A stretch of 64,000 nt of DNA. It comes from Nectonema munidae. Taxonomy: Eukaryota > Nematomorpha > Nectonematoida > Nectonematidae. Under the pieces are notes generated by a model. The model worked only from the letters and a program-made list of their open reading frames with translations, was not told where the DNA came from and made no database searches. Location of the stretch: assembly GCA_030549495.1 (NCBI GenBank), contig JAUIRK010000128.1:1-64000 (forward strand). The letters are read 5' to 3'. Positions 35,891 through 48,429 of the stretch are shown one piece after another; positions within the stretch are counted from its first letter, which is position 1, and every line of letters starts with the position of its first letter. The position numbers and the translations under genes were made by a program.

Positions 35891-36876
35891 AGACAAAACC
35901 AAGAAATCTAAATTTCTTTTAAATGTTTCTTTGAATTTTGATTATCTCAAAAAGACAAATTTTCGAATAAAGTTTTTCTGTTTTTTTTTAAACTATTTTT
36001 ATTATCCTTGACAGTTTTTAAGCCTCGAAAGACCAGGTATATTACTTACACAAAGTCCAGTAGTTGGAGAAAAACTCCACTTGATTATTTTACTTCTTTT
36101 TTTACATAGGAAAAGAAAAACAGCATGAATGTTGATTTAAATGAGCTTAAATGAAATGAGAGAAAGATAATCCATGTTAAGAGCGTTTAATTTTTGACTT
36201 ATGATATTAATTTCAACTATAAAAATATAAGAAATATGAAAATATTTTTGTATATAAAAATTTTATAAATTTTTTCATTTTTTGAATGGCGTTAATCCAC
36301 AAGTTGAAGTTATTTTAACTGTATATATAACGGGTTTTTTCTTCATTCCCTTGATTACTCTCTCTAAAACTTTGAAACTAAAAAATTTGCTGATGTGTGA
36401 GTATAATTTGCCGTGTATCATTCTTTTTCTATATGGTCGTATACGAAGATTTATCTATTACACAATAGCAATCAATCATACAAGTCAATCATTTACCAGA
36501 TACAGACAATGTTATGTAAGGAACCTGCTATTTATAAGCTAGCCTATGGGATCTGTGCATGAGTGGTGTACTGAGCCATCATACTAACAATAAAAAAGTA
36601 AAGAGATCATGTCGCGTGATATCTACTCTATAACTTTTATTGGTTATTTGATAGCTATTACATAAAGTGTTGCTCACATTATTATCGATGAATAACTCGC
36701 ATCACATTACTTTTGATTTTTATCAATGAAAATCTGACACTTCTTTCCCATTTGAAAAAGATAGTGTTTCTTATATTGATTTATTTCACTTGAACTTCCT
36801 TTAGAATAAAAATTAACTTTTCTCCTTCCAGATTTTACTTCCAATCAAAGTTTGTTTTTCAAACTTACTTTTTTCC

Positions 36877-39215
36877 ATGAGTTCTCTAGGATCTTCTTTT
36901 TCTTCTTCTAGTGAGACCACAAGTACCTTATTTTCTGAATTGGATTCAACATCTGCTTCTAAAGAAGATTTACTTTGCCATTCACTCATAGCATCAGATA
37001 ATACCGAGTATTTTTGGGATTCTTCTACATCAAATCAAGGCCATCCTCTCAGCCAAAATATTAGAAATGTATATCAAAGCCCACCTGGTCCTGCAAGCAG
37101 CACTTCATCTCTTAGTGGTTCACTTGAAATTTTTGAAGTGTTTTTTACCACAGAAGTTATTTTACATATTTTCAAGCATTTTTAGTCTAGAATGTCCTAA
37201 ATATGAATTTCTGCGTCCTACTTTTGAAAAGTTTCAACTTTCTGATCTCATGGCATATTTTGGATGTTTAATACATATGGGACAAGGGAAATTACTCCCT
37301 TTTTTATCTTTACAATGAGTGAAATACTTGTTCAATGAAAAGAATGGCGAACCTTTTATCAGAGGTGCAAATTCTCTTAGAAAACATACTGATAAATCTC
37401 TCAGACCGATTTCTGAATGTCTAGGCGTAGCAAAATCGACTGTGGGACGTCTTGTAAAGAAGTTTGAAGATACTGGTCACCTGGAGGCAGAGAGAAGAGG
37501 AAACTGTGGAAGAAAACGCAAAACAACACCATGCGATGAAAAATTCTTGCTAAGAAACAGTAAAATACATCCACAGAAGACAAACCAAGATCTTACAAAA
37601 GATTTATCGATAACCGGAATAAATATTGATTCATCGACAGTCCGTCGTAGGATTTTAGCCGCTGGTAGGCTTGCCAGAAAAACATTGAAAAAGCAACTGT
37701 TAACACCTACCATGTAAAGAAAACGGCTTTAGTGGGCACGCGAACATAAAAACTGAGATATAGATGCCTGGAGCAATGTCATATTTTCGGATAAAGCGCA
37801 TTTTGAAGTTCATGGCCACCTATCTTCGGTAGTGAGACGAAGTGTGAACGAGCCTCTACGAGATTGACACATTCAACAAGCCCCAAAATATCCACCTAAA
37901 AAGATGTTTTGGGGAAGTTTCACTGCTAAAGGTCCAGGATGACTTACACTAGTCGAAGGAATGATGAACAGCGATAAGTACATGGATATCTTGCAAACCC
38001 ATTTGCTAGCTACTGTAGAAAAAGACTTTCCAGATGGAGGGGCTATTTTTCAGCAAGACCTTGCCCGGTGTCACACATCGAAAAAAATGATGGCATTCTT
38101 CGAAACAACTGGTCTAACTGTTCTACTATGGCCTGGGAACTCGCCGGACATCAATCCGATTGAAAATTTGTGGTCTATAGTTAAACGCAGGATCGGGAGA
38201 AAAGATTGTTCAACTATGGAAAAGCTTATTTCAGCCATTATCAAAACCTGGCACCATGACAAAGAACTGGTGAAAATGTGTTCGACACTGGTAAAATCAA
38301 TGCCAAAGCGTGTGAGAATGGTCATACAGGCCAAATGTGGACATATTTCTTATTAAATATGAATGATATAATAAACTCTTTACACTTGTTTGTTTTTTTA
38401 TTTTTCCCACTCGTGCTAGAGTTTATGCTTATCCACTCTTTCATTTGTTTTAATAAATAAAACGAGCGTAATGAAAATGACAAAATGTCTGCTATAAGAT
38501 ATATGCACGATTTTTTTTTATTCTTGTCAAATTTAGAGGTAATTGTAGAATCAAAATTTATGATCCTTCTAAGCCTGGTTGAAATGGAATTAAGCTATAT
38601 CACTGTACAGATGCTAGGTCTCTTTACATACTGAAAACAGATTTATATTTCTGAGTTAAGTAATAAAAGCTATTTTGGGGGTACTAACATTGTCAAACGG
38701 TTAGCTACTGATTCTAATATACCTTTAGGATGTGGAGTTATTACAGACAGATTTTTTACTTCACATGATTTATGTGTATGGGCAACTACAGGGGCCGGAT
38801 AATAGTAAAACATAATTGCACAAAAAAAATTCAATTACGAAAAAGGGTAGAAATTATTTTGTATAATAATAATAAAACAATAGCTGGATAATAGTAAAGC
38901 ATAATTGCCGAGAAAAATTTTCAAGTACGAAAAAAGGAGGTAGAAAATTTTTCACGAGAGATCTTTCTTTAGAGCTCTGCCAAAGGTCAATGCTACTGCA
39001 GACAAACAACGTGGATGGACACACCTTTTCGTATACAGAATTTTTATGGATTCGAGGTTCAAGAGTTGCTTAGCGAAACACAGAGTAGTAGAGGATTTTG
39101 TTATTTGGATTCGTAGCAATCCAGAACCAGAGGTACGAGAAAGTGTGATGCGTGCAAAAAACATATTGGTAAAAAACATACCTATTACATTTGTTCAAAT
39201 TGTAAATGATTTTTT
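36877..39215 (+). pseudogene. piggyBac transposase split by a Tc1 element
   Basis: The 5' part (36877-37318) begins with a Ser/Thr/acidic N-terminus. It then has LEIFEVFFTTEVILHIFKHF and, after a frame change, LSDLMAYFGCLIHMGQGKLL, the start of the piggyBac DDE domain. The 3' part resumes near 38540 with KIYDPSKPG, GIKLYHCTDA and then GGTNIVKRLA and GVITDRFFTSHDLC, the core with the second catalytic Asp region. It ends at about 39150-39210 with KCDACKKHIGKKHTYYICSN, the C-terminal cysteine-rich zinc finger. The Tc1 transposase at 37319-38356 separates the two parts. A short internal duplication (ggataatagtaaa) at 38810-38910 adds damage. The copy is dead. Confidence 0.75.
37319..38356 (+). 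pseudogene. Tc1-type transposase with in-frame stops, inserted in piggyBac
   Basis: One frame runs 346 codons, with several internal stops between codon 132 and codon 215. N-terminal helix-turn-helix: KSLRPISECLGVAKSTVGRL and a GRKRKTT hook. The catalytic triad is visible: VIFSDKAHFEVHG (first Asp), IFQQDLARCHTSKK (second Asp; QDNAPCH in active elements), WPGNSPDINPIENLW (third acidic residue, Glu of ENLW). This is DD34E-type spacing, so Tc1. Terminal inverted repeats were not clearly recognised. The frame is uniform, so decay is by substitutions more than indels. Several stops are plausible Trp or Arg codon losses. Confidence 0.85.
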
Positions 39216-40469
39216 TTTATGATTTACAATTATTTATATAATGTTTTTATTGAAATAAAAGTTATAAAATTTTTGTTTATAAAATTTCATTTTTTTGTAA
39301 TAAAATCCTGTTTTGTGATAGTATAATTTTTAATTTATAGTTTTTATATAGCATTATATAAAAGATCGTTGAGAATTGTCGCCAACATAATTTTGTTAGT
39401 TCCTTACCCGTCCTCTTTCTTTTGTCAACATTTTTCAATTATAATTTCACTAAAACTCGACCTTGATATCAGTTTGGAGTTAATCCTTTTATTTCTCCTC
39501 AAGACGCCGATGATACTTATTGAGTATTGCAAATGGTTGTTCACAGTTTTTCATAAAATTTTAAAAATGTAAAAAAATTATTAGGAAATATAAAGAATTT
39601 ATTATTATAGTTAATAATATTTATTATTTTTATTGAAAAACATACCAGTAAGTGTATAAGCTTCTGTTAATTGAAATTTCAATCAAAATATCAAAATTAA
39701 CGCCATCTACAAATTCACTACGAAGTAACAAAATAACCAAAATTTCAAAAACAACACATATGATGATATTTTTATTTTCAAATAATTTAGATGAAACCAA
39801 GAAAAAAATTTACATGTTATTTTTTGATGGGGTCAGATATATTTTTCTACGCCAATTTAATCATTAAAAATAGCGTGGAGTAAAAAACTATTCTTGGTCT
39901 TGCGAGGGTAAGGAGATCATTAACTTTTTTTTAAATACTGCCAGCAATTATTAAATAAAATAGCAAATTTTATGCAGAAAATTCATGTTGAGGTGAAAAT
40001 ATTTTTTATTTTAGGGAAACGATACGACATCCAAATGATTAGTTATAAAAAAACGATAAAATTTTTACCATAAATAAATTATGTTTCAACTTTATCATCT
40101 TCGTTCATTTGTATATTGTTTGATTATACGTATAAAACTTTCTCAAAATGGTCAAACACGAAACTTATTTAAATTGACCGATTCAGCTTGTTTCGAGATA
40201 TTGTAGAGTGAATGGTATAAACGAACTGTCTTTCTCATTCAAATAAAATGATGCGCATCAAAATATGCCTCTACAGAGACTTTATTTTGTATTTAATTAA
40301 TTTAATTTAAAAAATCACCTCATTGAATTCGGTATAAAATCCCGTATTTAGTTCTATATCATTTTCAGTTATATTTTCTTTTTTTGAAATTTTATTTTGC
40401 CTACTTATAATTCTATTTGTTCTGCGACAAAATAAATTACATATATAGTTACGTATAACAATTTAATCA
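39216..40469. other. AT-rich stretch with no recognised gene
   Basis: Short plus-strand frames (39369-39572, 39652-39867) show no motif. Nothing else could be supported. Confidence 0.45.
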
Positions 40470-40585
40470 TGAAGTCCTTTATTTCAGTTGAAGTGTCATA
40501 TGTCAATCATTTTTTGACAGGTATGATTAATTTTTATAAAAAATAAACATTACTGTTGGATTCAGCCTACTTGAAAATGGGTACA
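40470..40585 (-). repeat. Solo unit of the tandem-repeat family
   Basis: This single unit has gaagtgtcatatgtcaatca, tttttgacaggtatgatt and cttgaaaatgggtacata, matching the 11.0-12.5 kb array. A Tigger element begins immediately after it with tacagtagaatctcg, so the Tigger inserted at a TA inside this unit. Confidence 0.65.
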
Positions 40586-41880
40586 TACAGTAGAATCTCG
40601 TTAGCTCGTACCCTGGGTAACTCGGACATTCGCTTAGTCGTAAAAATTTCTCGTCCCCGTTGGATTTGATAACCTTATTCAAGCAAAATACTCCGCTTTA
40701 GTCGTACCCTTTATAACTCGGACATTCGTTAAGTCGTACTTTTTCTCGGTCTCCTTAGAAAAAAAACTAATGTAACTCGGATTTTTTGAAACCGTATTTG
40801 AATTGATATCAATAAAAAACTAAATCTAATCAAATTTTTTGTTTTTGTATTTGTTATGTTATTAGATCACATAAAGTTTTTTGATTATCTTAATTATTCA
40901 ATTTTAAAATGGCGTCACTCAACAGAGAAAAACGTAAAATACAATCTCGTACCATTATTGAAAAATATAGAATTTTGAAAGAAATCGAAAAAAGCGATAT
41001 CTGTGCTATAATTTCTCGTAAACACAGCATACCTAAACAAACTCTTTCTGGATGGATTAAAGAAAAATCAAAGATCTATGATGTAGTGGTAACAAACACA
41101 ACGTCTACCAAAAAGCTGCAAAATCAGATGATATTGATAAAGCATGTTACCAGTGGCTCATTAGTACCCGATACAACAATCTGCCTCTGAATGTTGCTAT
41201 ACTTAAAGGCAAAGTCTTATACTTTGGAAAAGAACTTGGTTTAGAACAATTTCAGGCATCAGATGGATGGCTTGATCGATGGAAAAAACGATACACGGTT
41301 TCATTTAAAGCTATTTCATGTAACTTATGCTTACATAATATGTATAATAATATAAAGAAAGTCGAGATGTCACTATCGAGATGACTGCACCGTGGAAAAA
41401 AACGACTGTGCCGAACAATATTGTCAAATTACCCCCCTTGTGAAATATACAATGCAGATGAATTTGGACTGTTTTATAGAGCGCTTCCCCAAAAGACATT
41501 GCATTTGAAAGGAGAAAAATGTAGCGGAGGAAAACACAGTAAGATTTGATTAACTGGTCTTGTTGCTGAAAACGGCTGGAAAAAAGCTTCCTATTTTTGT
41601 GATAAGAAAATCAAAGAAGCCTCGTTGTTTTAAACACTTACGAAGACAACCTTGTCGCTACCTTGGCCAAAATAAAAGATGGATGAACTCTGAGCTTTTT
41701 GAAGAATGGGTAAGAGAGCAAGACAAAAACTTTGAAAGAGAAGGCAGAAAAGTAGCGTTAATTATCGACAACTGTCCAGCCCACCCTTCAATTGAGAATC
41801 TCAAATCAATTCATCTCTATTTTCTGCTACCTAATGCAACATCAGCTTTACAGCCAATGGATCAAGGAGTGATTAGATCA
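40586..41880 (+). pseudogene. Tigger (pogo-like) transposon with damaged CENP-B-type transposase
   Basis: The left terminus tacagtagaatctcgttagc is typical of Tigger elements, with the TA target. The transposase starts at ATG 40909. Codons 1-75 are the CENP-B N-terminal HTH (EKYRILKEIEKSD, ISRKHSIPKQTLSGWI). After a frameshift comes the second HTH (KVLYFGKELGLEQFQASDGWLDRWKKRY). The DDE core follows in other frames: NADEFGLFYRALPQKTL (first Asp), ALIIDNCPAHP (second Asp), TSALQPMDQGVI (third Asp). The frame stops at 41881, where sequence of the neighbouring minus-strand gene begins, so the C-terminus and right terminus are missing. Confidence 0.85.
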
Positions 41881-43188
41881 TAACGTACTGTTATTTCTTT
41901 AAATAGAACAGCTTGATTCTGTATGTTTTTTAGTTTGATTTTCGTCTTCAAATATTTAATTATTTGATACTCGGACAATTTTTCATCTAGTTCATCCTAA
42001 AAAAACATAAATATATAAAGTTCCAGCTGTTTTAACTTACTTTCCAGCATTTTTGTAATTTAAGAAACAAGTTTTTCCAGTTTTCTTTAATCATTATCTC
42101 GTTCAATTCATTTTTAATTAAAAAAAATTCTGCTACGATCTAAATAGGAAAAAAATAGATTTAGTTTTATGAAAAATACGAAAATGTACATTTTTTAGGC
42201 TCTTTAAATATATAAACTTATTTATTATTGTTTCTACGTTTCCCTCTGGTATCTCCTGAATCGCTTTCCGTCTTTCGCGAAATGTAATTTTTAAAGCAAA
42301 ACAAAGACGCTCTCTGTCGTTATTTTCAAATTCAAGATAGGATTTTAATATTTGCTTTGATTCGTTGATTGTAGATTCGTATTCGTTTTCACGTTCTTCT
42401 AAATCAAAAAAAAAGTATCATATATTATTAACATTAATATATTTTCATTATAATATATATTTAATATTTAATTGTTTACCTAAAAATTCAAGATTCAACA
42501 AAGACCTTGTTTTTTTTGACAAGAGAACATTGTCTTCTATTAGAATTTTTCATTCTCCATCTAAGGTTTCGTACCTTTTGTGATAACTTTGTGGTAAAAA
42601 AAGTCTTATTAAAAAATAATTAAATTTTTTCCGTGAGGGAACTTTATACATGGATACTTTTTAAAAATTTTTTGTCCGAATAAATAATAGTCATCTTTGG
42701 TACAAAATTCATCGAGTGACAAAATATGAAATGCTGTTTCTTCTATCATCTTATCAAATATTTTTAAAATTTCTCCTTTTTTGAAAAAGCTTTCAACAAA
42801 ATTAGAAAACTTCGGCAAGTCTGATTTTTCACATAACCTTTTACTAGAACCAGCTTCCATATCATCTCTCAAAGAATGTATCGAGTCTTCATTGTTGAAA
42901 GAGTGTTTACTTACTAAAGAAACTAAAAGTTCAAGCTTCCTAAAAGGACCGATTTTATCTTCCGTTATTCTACGCATATCTGGCTCACTTAGATAAAAAA
43001 AGATCATTCCATCTAATTCATTTCCTTAAATTTTCAAATTAAAGAAAAAATAAAAATAGTGATAAAAATACATTACTTGAAAAAGTTGTCAAAATTTTTT
43101 CGGAAAAAATTTCTTTCAAACATTTTATCAAATCTTCAGATGAAGTTTCGCGTGTAATTTTTTTAGAAATCATTTCCATTTTACTCAT
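41862..43188 (-). pseudogene. Six-exon SAM-domain gene with one nonsense codon
   Basis: Splice-consistent exons on the minus strand: 43188-43077, 43024-42658, 42604-42480, 42398-42190, 42139-42041 and 41996-41862. All introns are GT-AG and 44-81 bp. Exons 1 and 2 together encode a SAM domain: SSEDLIKCLKEIFSEKIL, then NELDGMIFFYLSEPDM, then KIGPFRKLELLVSLV. Later exons are charged and helical, for example ERENEYESTINESKQ and NELNEIMIKENWKNLF. Frames join across every intron, but one TGA at 42550-42552 interrupts exon 3 where TGG would read through. The last exon runs into Tigger sequence, so its true end is uncertain. It lies just 3' of, and in the same orientation as, the C2H2/DDE transposase, which suggests it is a second gene of the same element. 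SAM domains mediate protein or RNA interactions; its role is unknown. Confidence 0.65.
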
Positions 43189-43272
43189 TTTTATTATAAA
43201 TATATAATTAATTCAAGAAAAAGTTTATTTTGTGATGAATATAAAACTGTACATGTAAAATTAGGAGTATTT

Positions 43273-45488
43273 TTATTTTATACTCGTATTTTTAGTCATT
43301 GATTTTTTACATAAAAAAGAATTAACATGGCAATCAAACTCCAATACTTCTAAAGTTTCCACTATAAAAAGATTGTTTTCTTCAAAAACCAATATTTCAT
43401 TTAATAAAGCTAAATCTGGCTTCTTAAAATTACCATAGCTTAGTAAAAAAACATTACCCGTGCTTATCAACTTACCAGAACAAGTCATTTCATTTACTGA
43501 CATTATTTTTTGAGGTAGGTTTTTATTCAAAGAGTTCTGACATAATATTATTGTTTCATAATCTATTTCATCCTGTTCAATTGTTTTTCCTATAAGTATT
43601 GAATTTACCAAAGATGGATAATTTAAAGATGATTGCTGAAAACACATCCACCTTTGGTGAAAAAATGACAGGGATTTTTCAATAGCTTTGAAATTTTTCC
43701 ATTTCATACTTTTAAAAATGTGATGTTTAGCCTCGAGTCTCATACACCACTGATTTCGACCAGGCCCTAATCTTTTCATTTGGTCAATAAAATGAATCAT
43801 GTAGTGAAATTTAGGTGTTATGGATACATTTGGATACAAACTTATGAAGTTTTCCATGTATTGGTATAAAAGAAGATAAAGTTGATCTAACGTATCTTAG
43901 GAAATAATAGGCAATAAATACAATATTGTAACATTTAATAATTTTAAAAAGTTTTTCCAATGTTTATCAGATCTAGGAATTTTATCATAAATTAAAAAAG
44001 GCATAATAAAAAGAAATTTTTTTGTTTCAACAGCAGACATTGGGAAAACATAATTTAAAATTAAATTAGTTTTGGACAAAGTATTGGGCTTATCCGACTT
44101 TTGTTGTGAATTGTACGGAAAATTTTGTATGTTTAAAATTTCAAGAGAAAAGTATTTTTCAGTATTAATTAACTGACCTAGCAAAACTTTCAATTCTCTA
44201 ATTACAACTCCCTCTAAAAGAACGTGCATTGGATCATGCAAAATATCCTTTGTTAAACTGAAATAATGAAAGCGAGAAAGAAAACTTTTATTATTAATAC
44301 CGTACTCTCTTGACCATATAATTTTTTCTTCCTTATCCATGTTTTCGAGTTTATTGCATCTAACTCTATGTTCACTTTCCTTTCTCATCTTCAAATCACT
44401 TACAAAATAATTATTTCTTAATTCATCTCTATTAATCTCACAAGAACGACAGGGTTTTTTTCGCAAAAGATACCCCTTCTTTAAAACCACCTATAAAATT
44501 TATAGCTAATGTGTCTCCCAAAACAAACATTAATCTACCATTCAAAAAAACAATAGAATCTCTTAAAGTCAAGTTTATTCCATTTTCTAGACATTCTAAA
44601 TCCGTAATAAAGTTTCTTAATAAAGCTTCAACTCCAAACTTTTTAACATATTTAGTTTTCGCCAAAGCAAACAATTGAGTAACATTGGTTTTGTATCGAA
44701 CATCAAGACCTAAATTTAGAAGTGACCAATAAAAAGCAGATATTTTATGCTTTTTTCTATGATGTCCGATAGGGTTTACTATTTCAAAATCATCATAATA
44801 CATTGCAAAATACAACATATTTGTAAGATCTTTTTTATCATAATTTTGAAAGTAAATGCCATCAAAAACTTCATTAGTTATTAGTACTGCTTTTTTTTAT
44901 GAAAATTTAATCTAGTTATATCACAAAACTTGAGTAATTTTTTGAGTTGAGGTAAAAAAGGAACATAATAACCATATATGTTTTTAGAATAACTTTCTTT
45001 TGTATATTCTGTAAATATTCACTCTATAAAGTCTAAACCATAAAAAATATTTTTATTAATTAGTGCTTCTAATTCATTCACTTTTTCAGAATTCAAGTTT
45101 AAATTTTTAATTATTTTATCTATTTCACTAAATTTATCTTTAAATAAATTTTCAGTTAAAGATATAATATTTAAAATATTGGATTGATTTAAGTTGAGAT
45201 TAGCTCTTAAGTTTAGCAGAAAAAACGCTGCGTTGTTATCTTGTTTTACTTCTGTGTGATTTATGCTTTCATAAAAATAGTCATTATGTAAAAGATTATC
45301 ATTTATTTGTTTTCTCTATGCTTGCGATTACAATGCTTACGAAAAGCATCATAAGTCTTAAAAGAAACACCACAACCCTCAAACGAACACTTTAAAATAA
45401 AATTAGAAGCATTTCTATGCCTATGAATTAAGTGATATAATCACTGTAATTTAGTGAAAAAAAATGAACAAAGTTGACATTTATGCAT
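43273..45488 (-). pseudogene. C2H2-finger DDE-type transposase (CMC/EnSpm-like), degenerate
   Basis: From ATG at 45488 two C2H2 fingers are readable: MHKCQLCSFFFTK...HLIHRH (with one TGA) and CSFEGCGVSFKTYDAFRKHC then NRKH. Helical sequence follows, then YGYYVPFLPQLKKLL near 44950 and GDTLAINFIGGFKEG near 44510. CRSCEIN, then LHDPMHVLLEGV (catalytic-type Asp with MHxLLEGV) lies near 44225. PKFHYMIHFIDQMKRLGPGR and then CMRLEAKHHIFKSM lie at 43815-43705. This order matches a family of large animal transposon proteins with MHDLLEGV and MRFEAKHxFFK motifs, which I liken to EnSpm/CACTA from memory. Stops (TAA at about 43897, several TGA) and at least two frameshifts kill it. No CACTA-type termini were found. 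Confidence 0.65.
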
Positions 45489-48429
45489 TATAAAGACAAA
45501 ATTTATTAAATAAAACGTGTATAAAACTGAATAAAGCTAAAACAGGAAATAACCTTATAAGATAGACTAGACGCGCTTACTAAAATATGGTGATAGGCAA
45601 AAAACAATTACAAAGACTGCAAATGTGAATGAGCAAAAAGAAAAACGAAAGAAAAGAGCAAAACAACTGTTATTTCTGCTGATGAATGGGCATTCGACAC
45701 TTTCAGAGTAGATGTGTGCAGCAAAGAACTGCAGACAGGAAACTCATGCGTTGAATGAAAGGCGTGTAAAATTATTAAGTGTTTACAATGCCTCTTTCTC
45801 TGCTATACTATTCATCCATTTGGTGTTTATAAACAAAACATGTTTGCTCTAAAAACACGTATTCCTTGTACTGTTCAGACACACGTTCTTTCTAAAAAAC
45901 GTTTAAATTCTAAACATTGTTTTTAGAGTGTGGAAGAATTAAGGCAATGGATAAAAAGGTTATTTGATTTGGGATGCCGATGATGCGTAGGGAACAGTAG
46001 AACCACAATGATGATTGGTATTTTTGTTCATGTTTAATAAAAGGACATAACTCCAAAACATAAAAATATTGGTTATCCAAATCATAAATCAGCCCTGAGA
46101 CCGACCTACTTCCCAGTGTTTATAAGTGCCTTTCCTTCACTAACTGAAACTTTGTAATAGCACTAACTGAAACGTTGCGTGCGAAAATTTTGCCTACCGA
46201 CAGTTTGCGTAACAGACAGTTTGCCTAAAGAGCAGTAATTTGTTTTAAATTCCCTTAGGAAATTTCCACTCCTATACATTTACTATTTAAAATCGAACTA
46301 TAAACTAACTAACAAATTATATATAAATACTTAAAAACTAAGAAACTAACAAAAACGATATTTTAAATATTATAGATTTATTTTAAAAGAAAATTTTTAT
46401 TATATTTATTTTTAAATTATTATTTATTTATTTATATTTTGTATCAATAAATTCATAAAAAATATTTTTATTAAGAAAATTAAAAATAAACTAGTATATA
46501 CCGGTGTATAAGTTGACTCCCGCCCCAAACAATTTAAGGAAAAATATGGATTTCAATGATGTTCGATGTAAAAGTCCATTCTGCTTTTGAAATTATGAAG
46601 TAAAGCAAATTTATATTCTTTTAGTATTGGAAGCTTTTTGGAAATGATACCATATTTCAGGATTTTTGTACTTTTTGAACTTTTTATATAGAGTGCATTT
46701 TTGTTTGTACAATGAAAAGGAAGCAGAATTCAGGTAAAATACTATTAAAATCAAACTCTATGGAACAAATCAAGGAAATTTTTCAATATGTCAGTAAATA
46801 AAATTTGTTTTAAATCCATATATTTCTTATCTAAAAGAATTTAGGTCTGCCTACAGATGAAGAATTTCATACCACTCTGCTTGTAGGTTCCACGTCGCAG
46901 ACAAAAGAAATCAAAATTTTGGATCTCAATAGAAAATAAGATTATATATTTAAGCTCTTCTTTTCACCCCACTTAAAACATCGCCTATGACCTAACACTA
47001 TAGGAAAAGTAGAACATGCAATCGTTCATAAAATTTTGCAAGCGGAGCATACTTGAAAAGCAATATTTCAGGTATACCCAATAACTTTTCACTTAGTTCC
47101 TTTTCCTATTTCTCATTCTTGTATTTTTGTGTTCAAATAATCAGACTCTGTTGACAGCTAAATGTAAAGAAAGCGCTACACAGATTTATATTAGACATGT
47201 TTTATTTCTTGCTAGTGAATTGCATAATGAATCTAGTTTTATTAGAGATATATGAGCTTTTCAAAAATGTTGGCAGATGGCACTAGTAGCGGGAGTGCTG
47301 GGTCTCAATTAAGTTGGTCTGGGTTGGATTCCCAATCGTTACTATCCCTAACACTTCCACCTATGGAAGATTATTGGTGTCTTAGGTGCGATACTGGCAA
47401 CTAAAAAAATTAAATCATGTTAAATTTTCTTGGTTACGTTATGTGTTATTATGATGGGAAAAATAGGAAATTTTAATACGTTTTTATATATTTTAGAAAT
47501 ACCGACAATCGAAATTTGTGTTGGCAGGGATGGCCTGAGTGCTGATGACATAGAAGATTCTCTAGAAAAAGTATACTTTTATTAGTCCAATTTTTGACTT
47601 TGATTTCGACATCAATTTGAAGATTTGTTATCGGCGATTTCTCCTATAGGTTAACTTCGAAATTCTCGTCTCGGAGAAAACTTTAATTATTTAAAATAAG
47701 TCATGATAATGAAGTTATAGAGATAGAGGTAAAACTTCGAGTGTTTTCATCATCAAAGAAGGCTTGATGCTGCATCAAATCAAAACATAGTGTTTTGAAG
47801 CCAATTATCTAGCCAACCTTACTAACTATGTCTCCTATCTTTATGTTTCCAGATTGTGAAAATCGATATCAGCAGATTGGCGCCTAAATTAGCCACTAAT
47901 TACTGTCCTTCTATAATTTAACACTTGTTAACTGCGGTGTTAAACCTATCCGTGATAGGCAATTTTTATTTCCCAAGCCAGGGAGGGGGGGGGGCTATTT
48001 TAGCCACCCTTCTTTTTTCTTAAAATATTGAACATTTTGGCAAAATTTTCGCGTATGCCCACTAAAGTATTGATTGCGAATCTGAGGGGTCATGTATTTT
48101 TCATGAAAATCAATCAAACATGTCAATCAATGCCAAATATATCAACTTGAAACTATGATATAAATTCCATATTTTTTGGGCTAATATTGTCTTAATTTAT
48201 TTAATAAATTAACTTTTTTGATTAATTCACACAAAATATTTTATCTGCCAGTAAATGAACATTCACAGATTGTCAACGCCTGTCAAAATTAAAATTTAAG
48301 AAAATGATTCAATCAAAAAATGGTAGCAGAGGGTGGTATGTTAAAATTTTTATTTTCTTTTAAATCAAAATTTAAATATACCAAATGTGTTGTATTTAAA
48401 TGTGATGCACGTATATATAATTTCATAAA
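45489..48429. other. AT-rich stretch, mostly unassigned
   Basis: Near 46498, taccggtgtataagttgact looks like a transposon terminus, but no partner was found. 47940-48150 contains a G11 run followed by sequence similar to the unique end and first unit of the 30.7 kb array (gcgtatgcccactaaagtat, gattgcgaatctga, aaatcaatcaaacatgtcaa). No gene was recognised. Confidence 0.4.

Noticed and set aside
36282-36542. Plus-strand 86-codon hydrophobic frame between piggyBac fragments
   Set aside because: AT-rich sequence gives chance hydrophobic frames; no motif or matching neighbour.
47260-47420. Possible tRNA-derived SINE (gggttggattcccaatcg)
   Set aside because: The B-box-like part is present, but no convincing A box, tail or second copy was seen in the window.
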